A stretch of 36,684 bases of DNA from an uncultured Eubacteriales bacterium (GCA_949747515.1 CATKFO010000065.1:1-36684); one strand, 5' to 3'. Shown: positions 8,885 through 16,948, counted from the first letter of the stretch. The notes: generated by a model not told the origin, from the letters alone. Made by a program: numbers and translations.

Positions 8885-8891
8885 AACGAGT

Positions 8892-8925
8892 CCATCGGAA
8901 ACTCTTGATACGATGGGATTTTCTT
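8892..8925 (+). terminator. weak terminator-like hairpin after feoB remnant
   Basis: CCATCG (8892-8897) and CGATGG (8911-8916) pair, followed by GATTTTCTT. The stem is short. Confidence 0.3.
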
Positions 8926-9076
8926 AAAAACATAAAAATGCGTTCTGCAGAGGATATTTCGTTCAAAACACGTTTGTTTGATTTAAGCATTTTTACTCCA
9001 TATATTGAAGACTCAAAAGCGTCTTTCGGTGTAAGAACACAAAAGTTATTTTTAAATTTGGAGGGAGACGGTATCG

Positions 9077-9256
9077 ATGACGTCGTGGATTGTAAATAAC
9101 GCCGCTACTGTCGTAATATGCATAGCGCTTTTCGCATTGCTTGCGCTGATTATCAGGACGATGGTAAAGAACCGTAAATCGGGAAAATCAAATTGCGGCT
9201 GCGGATGCTCAAGCTGCGCTATGTCCGGCTCGTGTCATGGAAACACAAAAAAATAA
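9077..9256 (+). CDS. FeoB-associated Cys-rich membrane protein
   Basis: A 59-residue peptide. Residues of about 5-28 form one membrane helix (VNNAATVVICIALFALLALI), followed by a basic linker and a cysteine cluster at Cys40, 42, 44, 47 and 53 plus His54. This architecture is that of the FeoB-associated Cys-rich membrane protein family, usually encoded directly after feoB and thought to help Fe2+ transport. GGAGGGA lies about 10 bases before the ATG. Although feoB upstream is broken, this frame, its binding site and its motifs look intact, so it is either a recent orphan or serves another FeoB elsewhere. Confidence 0.88.
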   Translation: MTSWIVNNAATVVICIALFALLALIIRTMVKNRKSGKSNCGCGCSSCAMSGSCHGNTKK

Positions 9257-9311
9257 AGCTGCGATTTGCAGCCTTATAAAAAATAAATTCGAGCAAACGC
9301 CTTGAATAAAT

Positions 9312-9354
9312 AAAAATGAGATTTTGCATACTTGTCGTGCGAAATCTCATTTTT
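9312..9354. terminator. bidirectional intrinsic terminator
   Basis: AAAAATGAGATTTTGCA pairs with TGCGAAATCTCATTTTT (one mismatch), with T-runs on both strands. It separates the convergent FeoB-associated gene and the polyamine operon end. Confidence 0.8.
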
Positions 9355-9391
9355 ACACCGCGCCTAAAAGCGTTGTTTATTGATCTTACGG

Positions 9392-10615
9392 TCAAACGCT
9401 GCCCAGTCTCATTTTAAAATCATTATATCCAAAGTCGGTCAGTCTTTTAAGTTTGTTATCTTTATCCATTCTCCATATATTAGGAAGAGGAATTCCATTA
9501 AAAGTATTGGTTTTGCAGGTCGAATAAATAGCCATATCGCCAAATAGAAGCACGTCGCCGATTTGCAGCTCACGCGCGAAGCCGTAATCTCCGACGACGT
9601 CTCCGGCAAGGCAAGTCGGGCCCGCCAGTCGGTAACAATATCGGCTGCCCTTTCTTCCTTCTTCCGCTCCGTACAAAGGGGGAGTATATGGAACTTCAAT
9701 GACGTCCGGCATATGACAAGCGGCGCTCGCGTCTAATATCGCTATGCTGATATCGCCGTTTTGAACTATGTCGATCACGCGGCTCGCAAGATATCCAGCG
9801 TTCAGGGCGCAGGCCTCTCCGGGCTCAAGATAGATTTCCGTATTCCATTTTCGCTTGGCGTTCAATATGCATTTTTCAAGCTTCGGTATATCGTATCCGG
9901 GACGGGTTATATGGTGACCTCCTCCCATATTGAGCCAGCTAATTTGGGGAAGGGAAAGGATATCGCCGAATTTAGCGTCGACTGCGCTTAAAGTTAGCTC
10001 GAGCGCGTCCGAATCCTGTTCGCAAAGAGTGTGAAAGTGAAGTCCGTCGAGCATGGAAATCGTCTCGCTGGTAATTTGACTATTCCATTGCTCGCGGGTA
10101 ACCCCGAGTCTGCTGCCCGAGGCGCACGGATCGTAAATTTCATGACCTTCCTGAGTTGAAAGCTCTGGATTTATTCTGAGGCCGACGCTCTTTCCGTTTT
10201 CCTTCGCCGCAGCGCCAAACTTCTTAATCTGACCTATAGAGTTGAAAACAATATGGTCGGCGTATTCAAGAAGATCGCGGAACTCGTCGTCTCTGTACGC
10301 GGCGCAGAATACGTGAACTTCCTTGCCTGGCATTTTTTCTGCTCCCAGCCTCGCTTCATATAATCCGCTCGCTTCCGTTCCCGTAAGATATTCCGAGAGC
10401 AAAGGATAAAAATCATAGTTTGAGAAGGCCTTTTGCGCAAGAAGCGTTTTACATCCTGCTTTTTTCATAACAGACGAAAGTATCTCCCCGTTTTTTCGAA
10501 GCTGTTTTTCATCTATAATATAGCACGGCGTCGGCAAATCTGAAAACAGATCCTCTGGGCGTCTTCCATTGAGAGACGAGAACGGCGGGCGGCTGTCTGT
10601 ATCTATACGGTTCAT
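9392..10615 (-). CDS. nspC: carboxynorspermidine/carboxyspermidine decarboxylase
   Basis: A 407-residue fold-III PLP decarboxylase that converts carboxyspermidine (or carboxynorspermidine) to spermidine (or norspermidine). LPTPCYIIDEKQLR opens the barrel, LLAQKAFS carries the PLP lysine (Lys62), LHFHTLCEQ and NMGGGHHITRPGYD form the phosphate-binding part, and LEPGEAC and GDYGF-type motifs follow near the C-terminus. Its ATG overlaps the stop of the dehydrogenase gene (TGATG), giving tight coupling. Together with that dehydrogenase it forms the aspartate-semialdehyde-dependent spermidine route, an alternative to the S-adenosylmethionine route. It is the last gene of the operon, followed by the terminator at 9312-9354. 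Confidence 0.93.
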   Translation of the reverse strand: MNRIDTDSRPPFSSLNGRRPEDLFSDLPTPCYIIDEKQLRKNGEILSSVMKKAGCKTLLAQKAFSNYDFYPLLSEYLTGTEASGLYEARLGAEKMPGKEVHVFCAAYRDDEFRDLLEYADHIVFNSIGQIKKFGAAAKENGKSVGLRINPELSTQEGHEIYDPCASGSRLGVTREQWNSQITSETISMLDGLHFHTLCEQDSDALELTLSAVDAKFGDILSLPQISWLNMGGGHHITRPGYDIPKLEKCILNAKRKWNTEIYLEPGEACALNAGYLASRVIDIVQNGDISIAILDASAACHMPDVIEVPYTPPLYGAEEGRKGSRYCYRLAGPTCLAGDVVGDYGFARELQIGDVLLFGDMAIYSTCKTNTFNGIPLPNIWRMDKDNKLKRLTDFGYNDFKMRLGSV

Positions 10616-11874
10616 CAGTCTACCAGCTTAGGATCGTCGCTTTCTCTTCTGGGCAAGCCGTATTTGTCCAGCGCGTCAAGGAACGGATCCGGATCGAATT
10701 CTTCAACCGTATGCACGCCCGTTTGATTCCATTTTCCGGTTAAAAGCATCAAAGCTCCGCACATCGCGGGCGTTCCCGTCGTATAGCTGATCGCTTGGCT
10801 TTCAACCTCGCGGTAGCACTCCTGATGATCGCATACGTTATAAATATAATACGTCGCGTCTTTTCCGTCCTTTTTTCCGGTAAATATACAACCTATGTTT
10901 GTTTTTCCTTTTGTGCGGGGACCAAGGCTTGCCGGGTCGGGGAGCAGTTCTTTTAAGAATTTAATCGGAACGATCTCTTTACCCTCGTAATTTATGGGAG
11001 TAGTGGAAAGCATTCCGACGTTTTCAAGACATTTCATGTGAGATAAATAGCTCTGTCCGAACGTCATGAAGAAACGAATTCGTTTAACCTCGGGAATATT
11101 TTGAGCCAAAGATTCGATTTCTTCATGATGAAGAAGGTACATATCCTTCACGCCTACTTCGTCGAAATCGTATTCTCTTTTTATGCTCATGGCGGGTATC
11201 TCTACCCACTTTCCGTTTTCCCAATAGCTGCCCGGGGCCGAAACCTCCCGTAAATTTACCTCGGGATTGAAATTTGTCGCGAATGGATAACCGTGATCTC
11301 CCCCATTGCAGTCGAGAATGTCGATAGTATCGATCGAATCAAATTTGTGCTTTTTAGCGTAAGCGCAGTAAGCCTGGGTAACTCCGGGATCGAATCCGCA
11401 TCCGAGCAGAGCGGTAAGTCCGGCCTTTTCAAATTTTTCACGATACGCCCACTGCCAGCTGTAATCGAAATATGCCGAAAAGCCCTCTTCCTTACAGCGT
11501 TTTTCATATATTTGTCTCCACTGCGGATCGTCCGTGTCCTCCGGCTCGTAGTTCGCCGTGTCCATATAGTTGACTCCGCAGGCAAGGCAGGCGTCCATAA
11601 TAGAAAGATCCTGATACGGAAGCGCGATATTCATAACAAGGTCGGGCTTGTATTCGTTAATCAGATCTATGACCTGCTTGGTATCGTCTGCGTCTACCTG
11701 CGCCGTAGTAATCTTCGTCGCAGTCTTTCCTTTAAGTTCGGACGCAAGTTTATCGCATTTTGCTTTCGTACGGCTCGCGATGCAAAGCTCGGCGAATACC
11801 TCGCTGACCTGACAGCATTTTCTAACGGCGACGGAAGCGACTCCGCCGCAGCCGATTACTAAAACCTTACTCAT
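10615..11874 (-). CDS. carboxynorspermidine/carboxyspermidine dehydrogenase (saccharopine dehydrogenase family)
   Basis: A 419-residue saccharopine dehydrogenase-like protein with a Rossmann motif at residues 8-13 (VIGCGGVAS) and the conserved GCGFDPGVTQAYCAYA block. In front of nspC, this family member is carboxy(nor)spermidine dehydrogenase, which reductively condenses putrescine or diaminopropane with aspartate semialdehyde using NADPH. The C-terminal catalytic part contains YTTGTPAMCGALMLLTGKW. GGAGATAAAG precedes the ATG. It is separated by 2 bases from speB upstream and overlaps nspC downstream, so all five genes are co-transcribed. Confidence 0.9.
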   Translation of the reverse strand: MSKVLVIGCGGVASVAVRKCCQVSEVFAELCIASRTKAKCDKLASELKGKTATKITTAQVDADDTKQVIDLINEYKPDLVMNIALPYQDLSIMDACLACGVNYMDTANYEPEDTDDPQWRQIYEKRCKEEGFSAYFDYSWQWAYREKFEKAGLTALLGCGFDPGVTQAYCAYAKKHKFDSIDTIDILDCNGGDHGYPFATNFNPEVNLREVSAPGSYWENGKWVEIPAMSIKREYDFDEVGVKDMYLLHHEEIESLAQNIPEVKRIRFFMTFGQSYLSHMKCLENVGMLSTTPINYEGKEIVPIKFLKELLPDPASLGPRTKGKTNIGCIFTGKKDGKDATYYIYNVCDHQECYREVESQAISYTTGTPAMCGALMLLTGKWNQTGVHTVEEFDPDPFLDALDKYGLPRRESDDPKLVD

Positions 11875-11876
11875 CT

Positions 11877-12755
11877 TTATCTCCTTTGTGGTAAATCTCG
11901 TTCGCTTAACGCCAAAATCAGTTCTCTAAGAATCTTGCAGGCGGCGGCGGTCGAAGCTCCGCTTGCGTCCAGCATGGGGGACAGCTCGTTTATATCCGCT
12001 CCGACGACGTTCGCACGGGATACCTCCAGTATCGCGCCGAGCAAGTCGGAAAAATTTACGCCTCCCGCTTCAGGGGTTCCCGTTCCTGGGAATGCGGACG
12101 GATCAAGGCAATCGAGATCTATCGTCAGATATACGGGCGCGCCGTCGGATTTTAACGACTCGACGAGCTCCGAGAGACCGTTAAAATTGAATAAATGCAG
12201 GTCCGTGCGTTCTTTAGCGAATTCAAACTCGCTCCTGTCTCCGCTCCTTATGCAGAACTGATGTATTTTTCCGTCTCCGAGCAAGTCGTAAGATCGGCGC
12301 ATAACGCAGGCGTGACTGAGCTCGGCGCCGAGATAATCGTTTCTAAGGTCGGCGTGAGCGTCGAACTGAATTATATGCAGTTTCGGATAGCGTTGTACGA
12401 GCGCTTTTACGACTCCGAGAGTCACAAGATGCTCGCCTCCTATCATCAAGGGAAGCTTGCCGTCGTCCAGTATGTCGGACGCGAAGCTTTCAATATCGGA
12501 AAGAGCGAGCTCGGCTCTTCCAAAGCAAAGCTCCAAATCACCGCCGTCAAAAATATTAAAGTCGGATAAATCCTTATTTTGATACGGGCTGTAGGTTTCG
12601 AGACCAAAGCTTTCCCTGCGGATATGGGACGACGCGAATCTCGCTCCCGGGCGGTAGCTTGTGGTGGAGTCAAACGGCGCTCCGAACAGTACGATTTTTG
12701 AATCCTCGTACTCTCCGTCGCAGCCGATGAATGTTTCAACATTGCGTTCAGGCAT
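11877..12755 (-). CDS. speB: agmatinase (ureohydrolase family)
   Basis: A 292-residue ureohydrolase that splits agmatine into putrescine and urea. The dinuclear Mn site motifs are all visible in order: GGEH, FDAHADLRNDY, and TIDLDCLDPSAFPGTGTPEAGG. N-terminal APFDSTTSYRPGARFASSHIR is typical of agmatinases. GGAGG lies 11 bases before the ATG and sits inside the end of speE, a gap of only 3 bases. With speA upstream this completes arginine to agmatine to putrescine. Confidence 0.93.
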   Translation of the reverse strand: MPERNVETFIGCDGEYEDSKIVLFGAPFDSTTSYRPGARFASSHIRRESFGLETYSPYQNKDLSDFNIFDGGDLELCFGRAELALSDIESFASDILDDGKLPLMIGGEHLVTLGVVKALVQRYPKLHIIQFDAHADLRNDYLGAELSHACVMRRSYDLLGDGKIHQFCIRSGDRSEFEFAKERTDLHLFNFNGLSELVESLKSDGAPVYLTIDLDCLDPSAFPGTGTPEAGGVNFSDLLGAILEVSRANVVGADINELSPMLDASGASTAAACKILRELILALSERDLPQRR

Positions 12756-12758
12756 ATT

Positions 12759-13610
12759 TTATTCTACCTCCTCGAGCATTTTTTCAAGAAATGCTGGAAG
12801 ATAAAACGCTCCTACGTGCAGCTTCGTGGTGTAATACTGCGTTTGAAGATTAAGAGCCGTCCATGCTTCCGCATTGATATCTTCAATAGGGTGATACTTT
12901 TTGCTGGCGAAGCCGAACAGCCAGTATCCAGCCGCGTAGGTTGGAATATGCGCCTGATAAACACGGCTTATCGGAAACGTGCTTACGATTCGTTTGTGGC
13001 TTCTTTGCATTGCTTCCGCGTCGTGCTGGTAAAAAGGACTACCCTGCTGGTTGACCATAATTCCGTCCTCGCGCAGCGCGTTATAGCATATTCCGTAAAA
13101 CTCGCGGGTAAAGTATCCCTCCGAGGGACCGAACGGATCGGTAGAGTCGACGATGATCAGGTCGTACTGCTCTGTGCATCTCCTGATAAAACGAAGAGCG
13201 TTGTCGAAATGGATGTGAACCCTGTCGTCGTCAAGACGGCAAGCGTTTTCAGGAAGATAGACGCGGCAAGCTTCTATAACCTGCGGATCCATTTCCACAA
13301 GGTCGATTCGCCTGATTTTTTCATATCTGGCAAGCTCGTGAACGACCCCTCCGTCTCCGGCTCCTATTACCAAAACGTCCCGTATGTTCGGATGCACCGC
13401 CATTGGAACGTGCGTGATCATTTCGTCGTAAATAAATTCGTCCCGTTCGGTAAGCATAACGTTGTTGTCCAAGGCGAGAACTCGTCCGAACTCGGGAGTA
13501 TCGAAAATATCGATTTGCTGATAATCGCTTTTGTGCGAATATAAATGACGGTTTACACGAATGCTGTGCTTAACGTCCGGCGTATGAAATTCGCTGAACC
13601 ATAATTCCAA
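12759..13610 (-). CDS. speE: spermidine synthase-like aminopropyltransferase, TTG start
   Basis: A 283-residue aminopropyltransferase. The N-terminal beta domain is followed by the nucleotide-binding motif VLVIGAGDGGVVHEL (Gly83-Gly88), VEMDPQVIEACR, and the catalytic IIVDSTDPFGPSEGYF. The family moves an aminopropyl group from decarboxylated S-adenosylmethionine to putrescine or agmatine. The frame has no usable ATG at its N-terminus; TTG 13610 with an AAGGGGG-type site about 6 bases upstream is the likely start, 13 bases after speA. No speD (which would supply the aminopropyl donor) is in the window, while a different spermidine route is encoded downstream in the same operon. Confidence 0.9.
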   Translation of the reverse strand: MELWFSEFHTPDVKHSIRVNRHLYSHKSDYQQIDIFDTPEFGRVLALDNNVMLTERDEFIYDEMITHVPMAVHPNIRDVLVIGAGDGGVVHELARYEKIRRIDLVEMDPQVIEACRVYLPENACRLDDDRVHIHFDNALRFIRRCTEQYDLIIVDSTDPFGPSEGYFTREFYGICYNALREDGIMVNQQGSPFYQHDAEAMQRSHKRIVSTFPISRVYQAHIPTYAAGYWLFGFASKKYHPIEDINAEAWTALNLQTQYYTTKLHVGAFYLPAFLEKMLEEVE

Positions 13611-13623
13611 TTCTTCCGCCCCC

Positions 13624-15084
13624 TTACTGCAAAACGTTGATGTTAAGAATATCCGGATCCTCCGGACCCGTCATTGAACAGCCCTTTAGCTTTGCATATT
13701 CGATATAGTCGAGTATTTCAGCCGTGATTTTTTCTCCGGGAGCCAAAATCGGAATTCCAGGAGGGTAACACATAACGAACTCGCTGCACACGCATCCGAC
13801 GCTTTCTTTCATCGGAACGCTGCGCTTTGGAGCGTAGAAAGCCTCCTGAGGGCTTGTAACTACGGTTGGGTCTATGTATTCCTGACTAAGCAGTCCGCTG
13901 CTGTCTCTTTGATAGCGCCGTCTTATTTCAGCGAGCGCGCTTACGAAGCGTTCAAGCTCCTGAGGACGATCGCCCATAGACAGGTAGGCGAGAATGTTTC
14001 CTATGTCCCCGAATTCGATTTGTATATCGTATTCGTCTCTTAATATATCGTAAACTTCGATGCCGGCGAGCCCCACGTCTCGGGTGTGAACGCTTAATTT
14101 TGTCGGATCGAAATCAAATACGGAATTGCCGTTGACAAGCTCTCTCCCGAAAGCGTAATATCCGCCGACCGCGTTGATTTCCTCCCGAGCGTAATCCGCC
14201 ATTTTTATAACCTTAGCGAAAACCTCTTTTCCTCGCAGCGCAAGATTACGTCTGCTGATATCGAGGCTGGCCATGAGCAAATAGCTGCCTGAGGTAGTCT
14301 GCGTAAGGTTTATGATTTGCCTGACGTGTCCCGCGTTTACGTTTTTTCCTATGAGGAGCAGGCTTGACTGGGTCAGACTTCCGCCGCTTTTGTGCATAGA
14401 AACCGCCGACATATCGGCTCCGGCTTCCATTGCTGAGACGGGCATGGCGTCGCCAAAATAGAAATGAGTTCCGTGAGCTTCGTCCGCAAGACAATACATA
14501 CCCGCGCCGTGCGCCATCCTGACGATTTCCCTGATATCGCTGCAAATACCGTAGTAGGTAGGATTATTTACAAGCACGGCTACCGCGTCCGGATTTTCCG
14601 TGATAGCTTTCTCAACCTGCTCCCGTCTCATTCCAAGAGAAATTCCGAGCTTTCGGTCGACTTCAGGATTGACGTATACAGGAATTGCTCCGCAGAGAAC
14701 GAGCGCGTTGATTACGCTTCTGTGAACGTTGCGAGGCAAGATAATTTTATCCCCTCTTTTGCAGGTCGACAAGACCATGCTCTGTACCGAACTTGTGGTT
14801 CCGCCCACCATTAAAAAAGCGTGCGCGGCGCCGAATGCGTCGGCCGCGAGGATTTCGGCTTCCTTTATTACCGAAATAGGGTGACACAGGTTGTCGAGGG
14901 GCTTCATGCTGTTTACGTCTATGCTGACGCATTGCTCGCCCAGAAAAGCCGTAAGCTCCGGATTTCCTCTCCCGTGCTTGTGGCCGGGAACGTCGAACGG
15001 AACGACGCGCATCTGTCGAAAAGTCTGCAGAGCCTCGTAAATAGGCGCTTTATTTTGATTGATAACAGCTTTTTTTTCTTCCAT
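13624..15084 (-). CDS. speA: arginine decarboxylase (Orn/Lys/Arg decarboxylase family, fold I)
   Basis: A 486-residue PLP-dependent decarboxylase of the Orn/Lys/Arg major domain type. VPGHKHGRG, GGTTSSVQSMVLSTCKRGD, NNPTYYGICSDI and DEAHGTHFYF are conserved; the PLP lysine is Lys232 in SVSMHKSGGSLTQSS, and PPGIPILAPGE near the C-terminus is typical. The neighbouring agmatinase identifies arginine as the likely substrate, making agmatine. The start is ATG 15084, with GAGG 7 bases upstream; the upstream TTG at 15099 overlaps that site. It is the first gene of the polyamine operon and directly follows an intrinsic terminator in the leader, so its expression is probably controlled by read-through. 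Confidence 0.92.
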   Translation of the reverse strand: MEEKKAVINQNKAPIYEALQTFRQMRVVPFDVPGHKHGRGNPELTAFLGEQCVSIDVNSMKPLDNLCHPISVIKEAEILAADAFGAAHAFLMVGGTTSSVQSMVLSTCKRGDKIILPRNVHRSVINALVLCGAIPVYVNPEVDRKLGISLGMRREQVEKAITENPDAVAVLVNNPTYYGICSDIREIVRMAHGAGMYCLADEAHGTHFYFGDAMPVSAMEAGADMSAVSMHKSGGSLTQSSLLLIGKNVNAGHVRQIINLTQTTSGSYLLMASLDISRRNLALRGKEVFAKVIKMADYAREEINAVGGYYAFGRELVNGNSVFDFDPTKLSVHTRDVGLAGIEVYDILRDEYDIQIEFGDIGNILAYLSMGDRPQELERFVSALAEIRRRYQRDSSGLLSQEYIDPTVVTSPQEAFYAPKRSVPMKESVGCVCSEFVMCYPPGIPILAPGEKITAEILDYIEYAKLKGCSMTGPEDPDILNINVLQ

Positions 15085-15467
15085 AATTACGCCTCGCAAA
15101 ACAAAAAAGCAAGCTGTAATTACACAACTTGCGTTAATATCCCGTAAAAGAAGAATTTCCGTTAACTTTCGTCAATGAAGCGGCTAGGAAATCATCTCAA
15201 AGATAAAATACCGTAAACGGGTATGCGGGCGTTATAGAGTCTATATAGCAATAATACTTTTACTACTCTTTATTGACCGTTTCACAAGTCTGCGTAAGTA
15301 CGCATTTCGGTTATAAAGTAACCAACTTATAAAATTTGAGCTTTTAACTCAATCAATAAGGCGGAAAATCCGCCGGTCGGCAGTGGACCCGGCTGTCCGT
15401 ATGGCCTCGACTCCGGTGGAGTGGTCCGTAATAATCGCTGGAAAGACTCTGTATTGAGATACATTCC
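15085..15467 (-). ncRNA. structured 5' leader of the polyamine operon, candidate riboswitch/attenuator
   Basis: From the predicted start near 15467 to speA the transcript has about 380 untranslated nucleotides with many hairpins: a first stem-loop (15440-15467), a compact three-way junction closed by GGACC/GGTCC (15385-15427) with inner stem ACTCC/GGAGT and a GGC/GCC arm, a perfect GGCGGA/TCCGCC hairpin (15360-15374), TTGAG/CTCAA (15336-15352), GGTTA/TAACC (15309-15323), TGCGTA/TACGCA (15291-15304), ATACC/GGTAT (15208-15224), and the final terminator (15102-15132). I compared it mentally with SAM, lysine, T-box, cobalamin, guanidine and similar classes and found no match. The gene context suggests sensing of a polyamine, arginine or a related metabolite (inference). 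Confidence 0.65.
15102..15132 (-). terminator. intrinsic terminator inside speA leader (attenuator)
   Basis: On the reverse strand GCAAGTTGT and ACAGCTTGC pair (one G-T wobble) around a 6-base loop, followed by TTTTTTGTTTT. It lies only a few bases before the speA ribosome binding site, the position of a regulated attenuator rather than of an operon end. Confidence 0.8.
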
Positions 15468-15473
15468 TTAACC

Positions 15474-15502
15474 ATTATAAGTATTTTCACACATTTTGTC
15501 AA
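15474..15502 (-). promoter_or_regulatory. perfect consensus sigma-A promoter of polyamine operon
   Basis: Reverse-strand TTGACA (15497-15502), exactly 17 bases, TATAAT (15474-15479). It drives the long leader and speA. Confidence 0.9.
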
Positions 15503-15571
15503 TGGTTTTAATAAAAATTGAACCGTTTTTTTGATACGCTGTTCCGTAATCTTAAATTACGTTTATATGAA

Positions 15572-15651
15572 GAGATAACGCGTATGAATACTAAAAAACG
15601 TTTTTGGGGGAACTTTTTAACTAAGCTCCCCCTACGCGAAGGCGTTATCTC
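15572..15651. repeat. 80-base nested inverted repeat between polyamine promoter and GNAT gene
   Basis: GAGATAACG and CGTTATCTC (9 of 9) form the ends; inside are CGCGTA/TACGCG and GGGGGA/TCCCCC around an A/T-rich loop. It could be a bidirectional terminator-like structure or a miniature element. No target duplication was recognised. Confidence 0.5.
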
Positions 15652-15679
15652 AAAGTTTATACGTCATATGAGCGTCCCA

Positions 15680-16121
15680 TTAAACAATCTTCTTCATTTC
15701 CATATAAGGCAGCTCGTCAAATCCGTTTTTTCGGTATACGTGAACGGCTCTTTCGTTCTCTTCTTCGACCTCGAGGCGCAGAATCGCGCCAGGATATTTG
15801 TCTTCGATATAAGATAAAAACATACTTCCGACTCCGTTTCCGCAGTTCTCCGGTTTTAGATAAATATCTTCTATCCAGATACAGCTTTTTCCGAATTCCG
15901 TTGAAAAGCTCTTTGCAACCATCGCGTATCCGATTATTTTACCATCGTCTTCAAAAACATAGCCTTCCAAATACGGACTTCCGCTGACGCAGTTTTCTAC
16001 GTCGCTGTGAAAAATCTCCTCGGAGCCGTTTGTAGACACCGCCGTAGGACGAGTAAAAACTACGCATCATTTTTATTACCTCGTCCGCATGCTCGTAGCT
16101 CATACTAACAATCGATATCAT
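15680..16121 (-). pseudogene. GNAT-family acetyltransferase, frameshifted near N-terminus
   Basis: The C-terminal frame (15680-16039) is a clear GNAT fold: GKIIGYAMVAKSF, IEDIYLKPENCGNGVGSMFL (acetyl-CoA loop, slightly degenerate) and ENERAVHVYRKNGFDEL. The missing N-terminus is present in another frame from ATG 16121, preceded by GGGAG, reading MISIVSMSYEHADEVIKMMR and SFYSS, which leads into the VSTNGSEEIF of the second frame. The junction is at about 16040-16048 and needs a one-base shift; the in-frame continuation meets a stop. So the gene would be about 147 residues if intact. It is either a pseudogene or a base error in the assembly. Confidence 0.7.
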
Positions 16122-16153
16122 TTTTTCTCCCGTAATGAAAACAGTTATAATGA

Positions 16154-16948
16154 TCAGCCATGACAGCCGTCGTCGTTTCCGCCGCAGCCGCGCTTATTTT
16201 CACCGCAGCGATGTCCTTCGCCATGATGGTCGTGACCGTGACGACTGCAATGAATGTTCGGGTTGTAAGCGAGATTTCCCGCCAGTAAGGCGACTACCGC
16301 GTCGTCGGCACTGCCGGTCACGCCGCCGTACAGCTTAATTCCTGCTTCAGCAAGCGCGTTTTGCGCGCCTGCGCCTATTCCGCCGCAGATAAGAGTATCG
16401 ATTTTTAATTCCGAAAGCATTCCGGCCAAAGCCCCGTGCCCGCTGCCGTTTGTATTTACTATCTGTGAATTTACAATTTTTCCGCTTTCGATCTCATAAA
16501 CTTTAAATTGTTCTGTGTGGCCAAAGTGAGGGAATACGGCTCCGTTTTCATAAGTTACCGCAATCTTCATAATTTCTGTTTCCTTTCCAATATAATCTTG
16601 ATTTTGAGCTGAAAAATTATTTCTGTCGCATCTTTTTCCGCAATGTTGCCATGCGGAACCGTCGCATAGCTCGTAGTTTCCTCCGGCAATACGTAGTTCT
16701 TTGCCGTTGACGATACAATCTGCGATTTTTTCTCTCGCCCGCTCATAGATTTCCGTGATCGTCGTTCGGGAAACATTCATTTGCATCCCGCATTTCTCGT
16801 GAGTTTTTTTTTCGTAGTCGATCAGACGGATCGCCTCAAATTCATCGATTGACAGAATAATCTGATCTGCGTCTTTCGTTCCGCACGGCGTAAATCCGAC
16901 GTACTCAGGTTCGATACAAATTCTTCGGCTTCTACTCGGTCTTGCCAT
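16154..16948 (-). CDS. DUF134 DNA-binding domain fused to NifX/NifB-like domain with His/Cys tail
   Basis: A 264-residue protein. Residues 1-95 are a DUF134 domain (MARPSRSRRICIEPEYVGF, then DEFEAIRLIDYEK and a helix-turn-helix QMNVSRTTITEIYERAR). A linker holds a Cys/His cluster (CDGSAWQHCGKRC). Residues of about 127-235 are a dinitrogenase iron-molybdenum cofactor (NifX/NafY-like) domain (MKIAVTYENGAVFPHFGH). The last 29 residues are rich in His, Cys and Gly and probably bind metal. ATG 16948 has GGAGG 8 bases upstream. The Met opening the second domain (16570) also has AAAGGAAAC upstream, so it might additionally be made alone. Such proteins accompany ferredoxin/MinD-like Fe-S genes, whose remnants lie just upstream. 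No nitrogenase genes are seen, so a role in nitrogen fixation is not implied. Confidence 0.85.
   Translation of the reverse strand: MARPSRSRRICIEPEYVGFTPCGTKDADQIILSIDEFEAIRLIDYEKKTHEKCGMQMNVSRTTITEIYERAREKIADCIVNGKELRIAGGNYELCDGSAWQHCGKRCDRNNFSAQNQDYIGKETEIMKIAVTYENGAVFPHFGHTEQFKVYEIESGKIVNSQIVNTNGSGHGALAGMLSELKIDTLICGGIGAGAQNALAEAGIKLYGGVTGSADDAVVALLAGNLAYNPNIHCSRHGHDHHGEGHRCGENKRGCGGNDDGCHG

Noticed and set aside
8905..9099. Forward frame of 64 codons between the feoB remnant and the Cys-rich peptide gene
   Set aside because: It overlaps the start of the Cys-rich peptide gene, has no recognisable product and lacks a ribosome binding site.
15085..15467. Assignment of the speA leader to SAM, lysine, T-box, cobalamin or guanidine riboswitches
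   Set aside because: None of the conserved core sequences of these classes was found on the transcribed strand, and the T-box TGG-containing antiterminator is absent.
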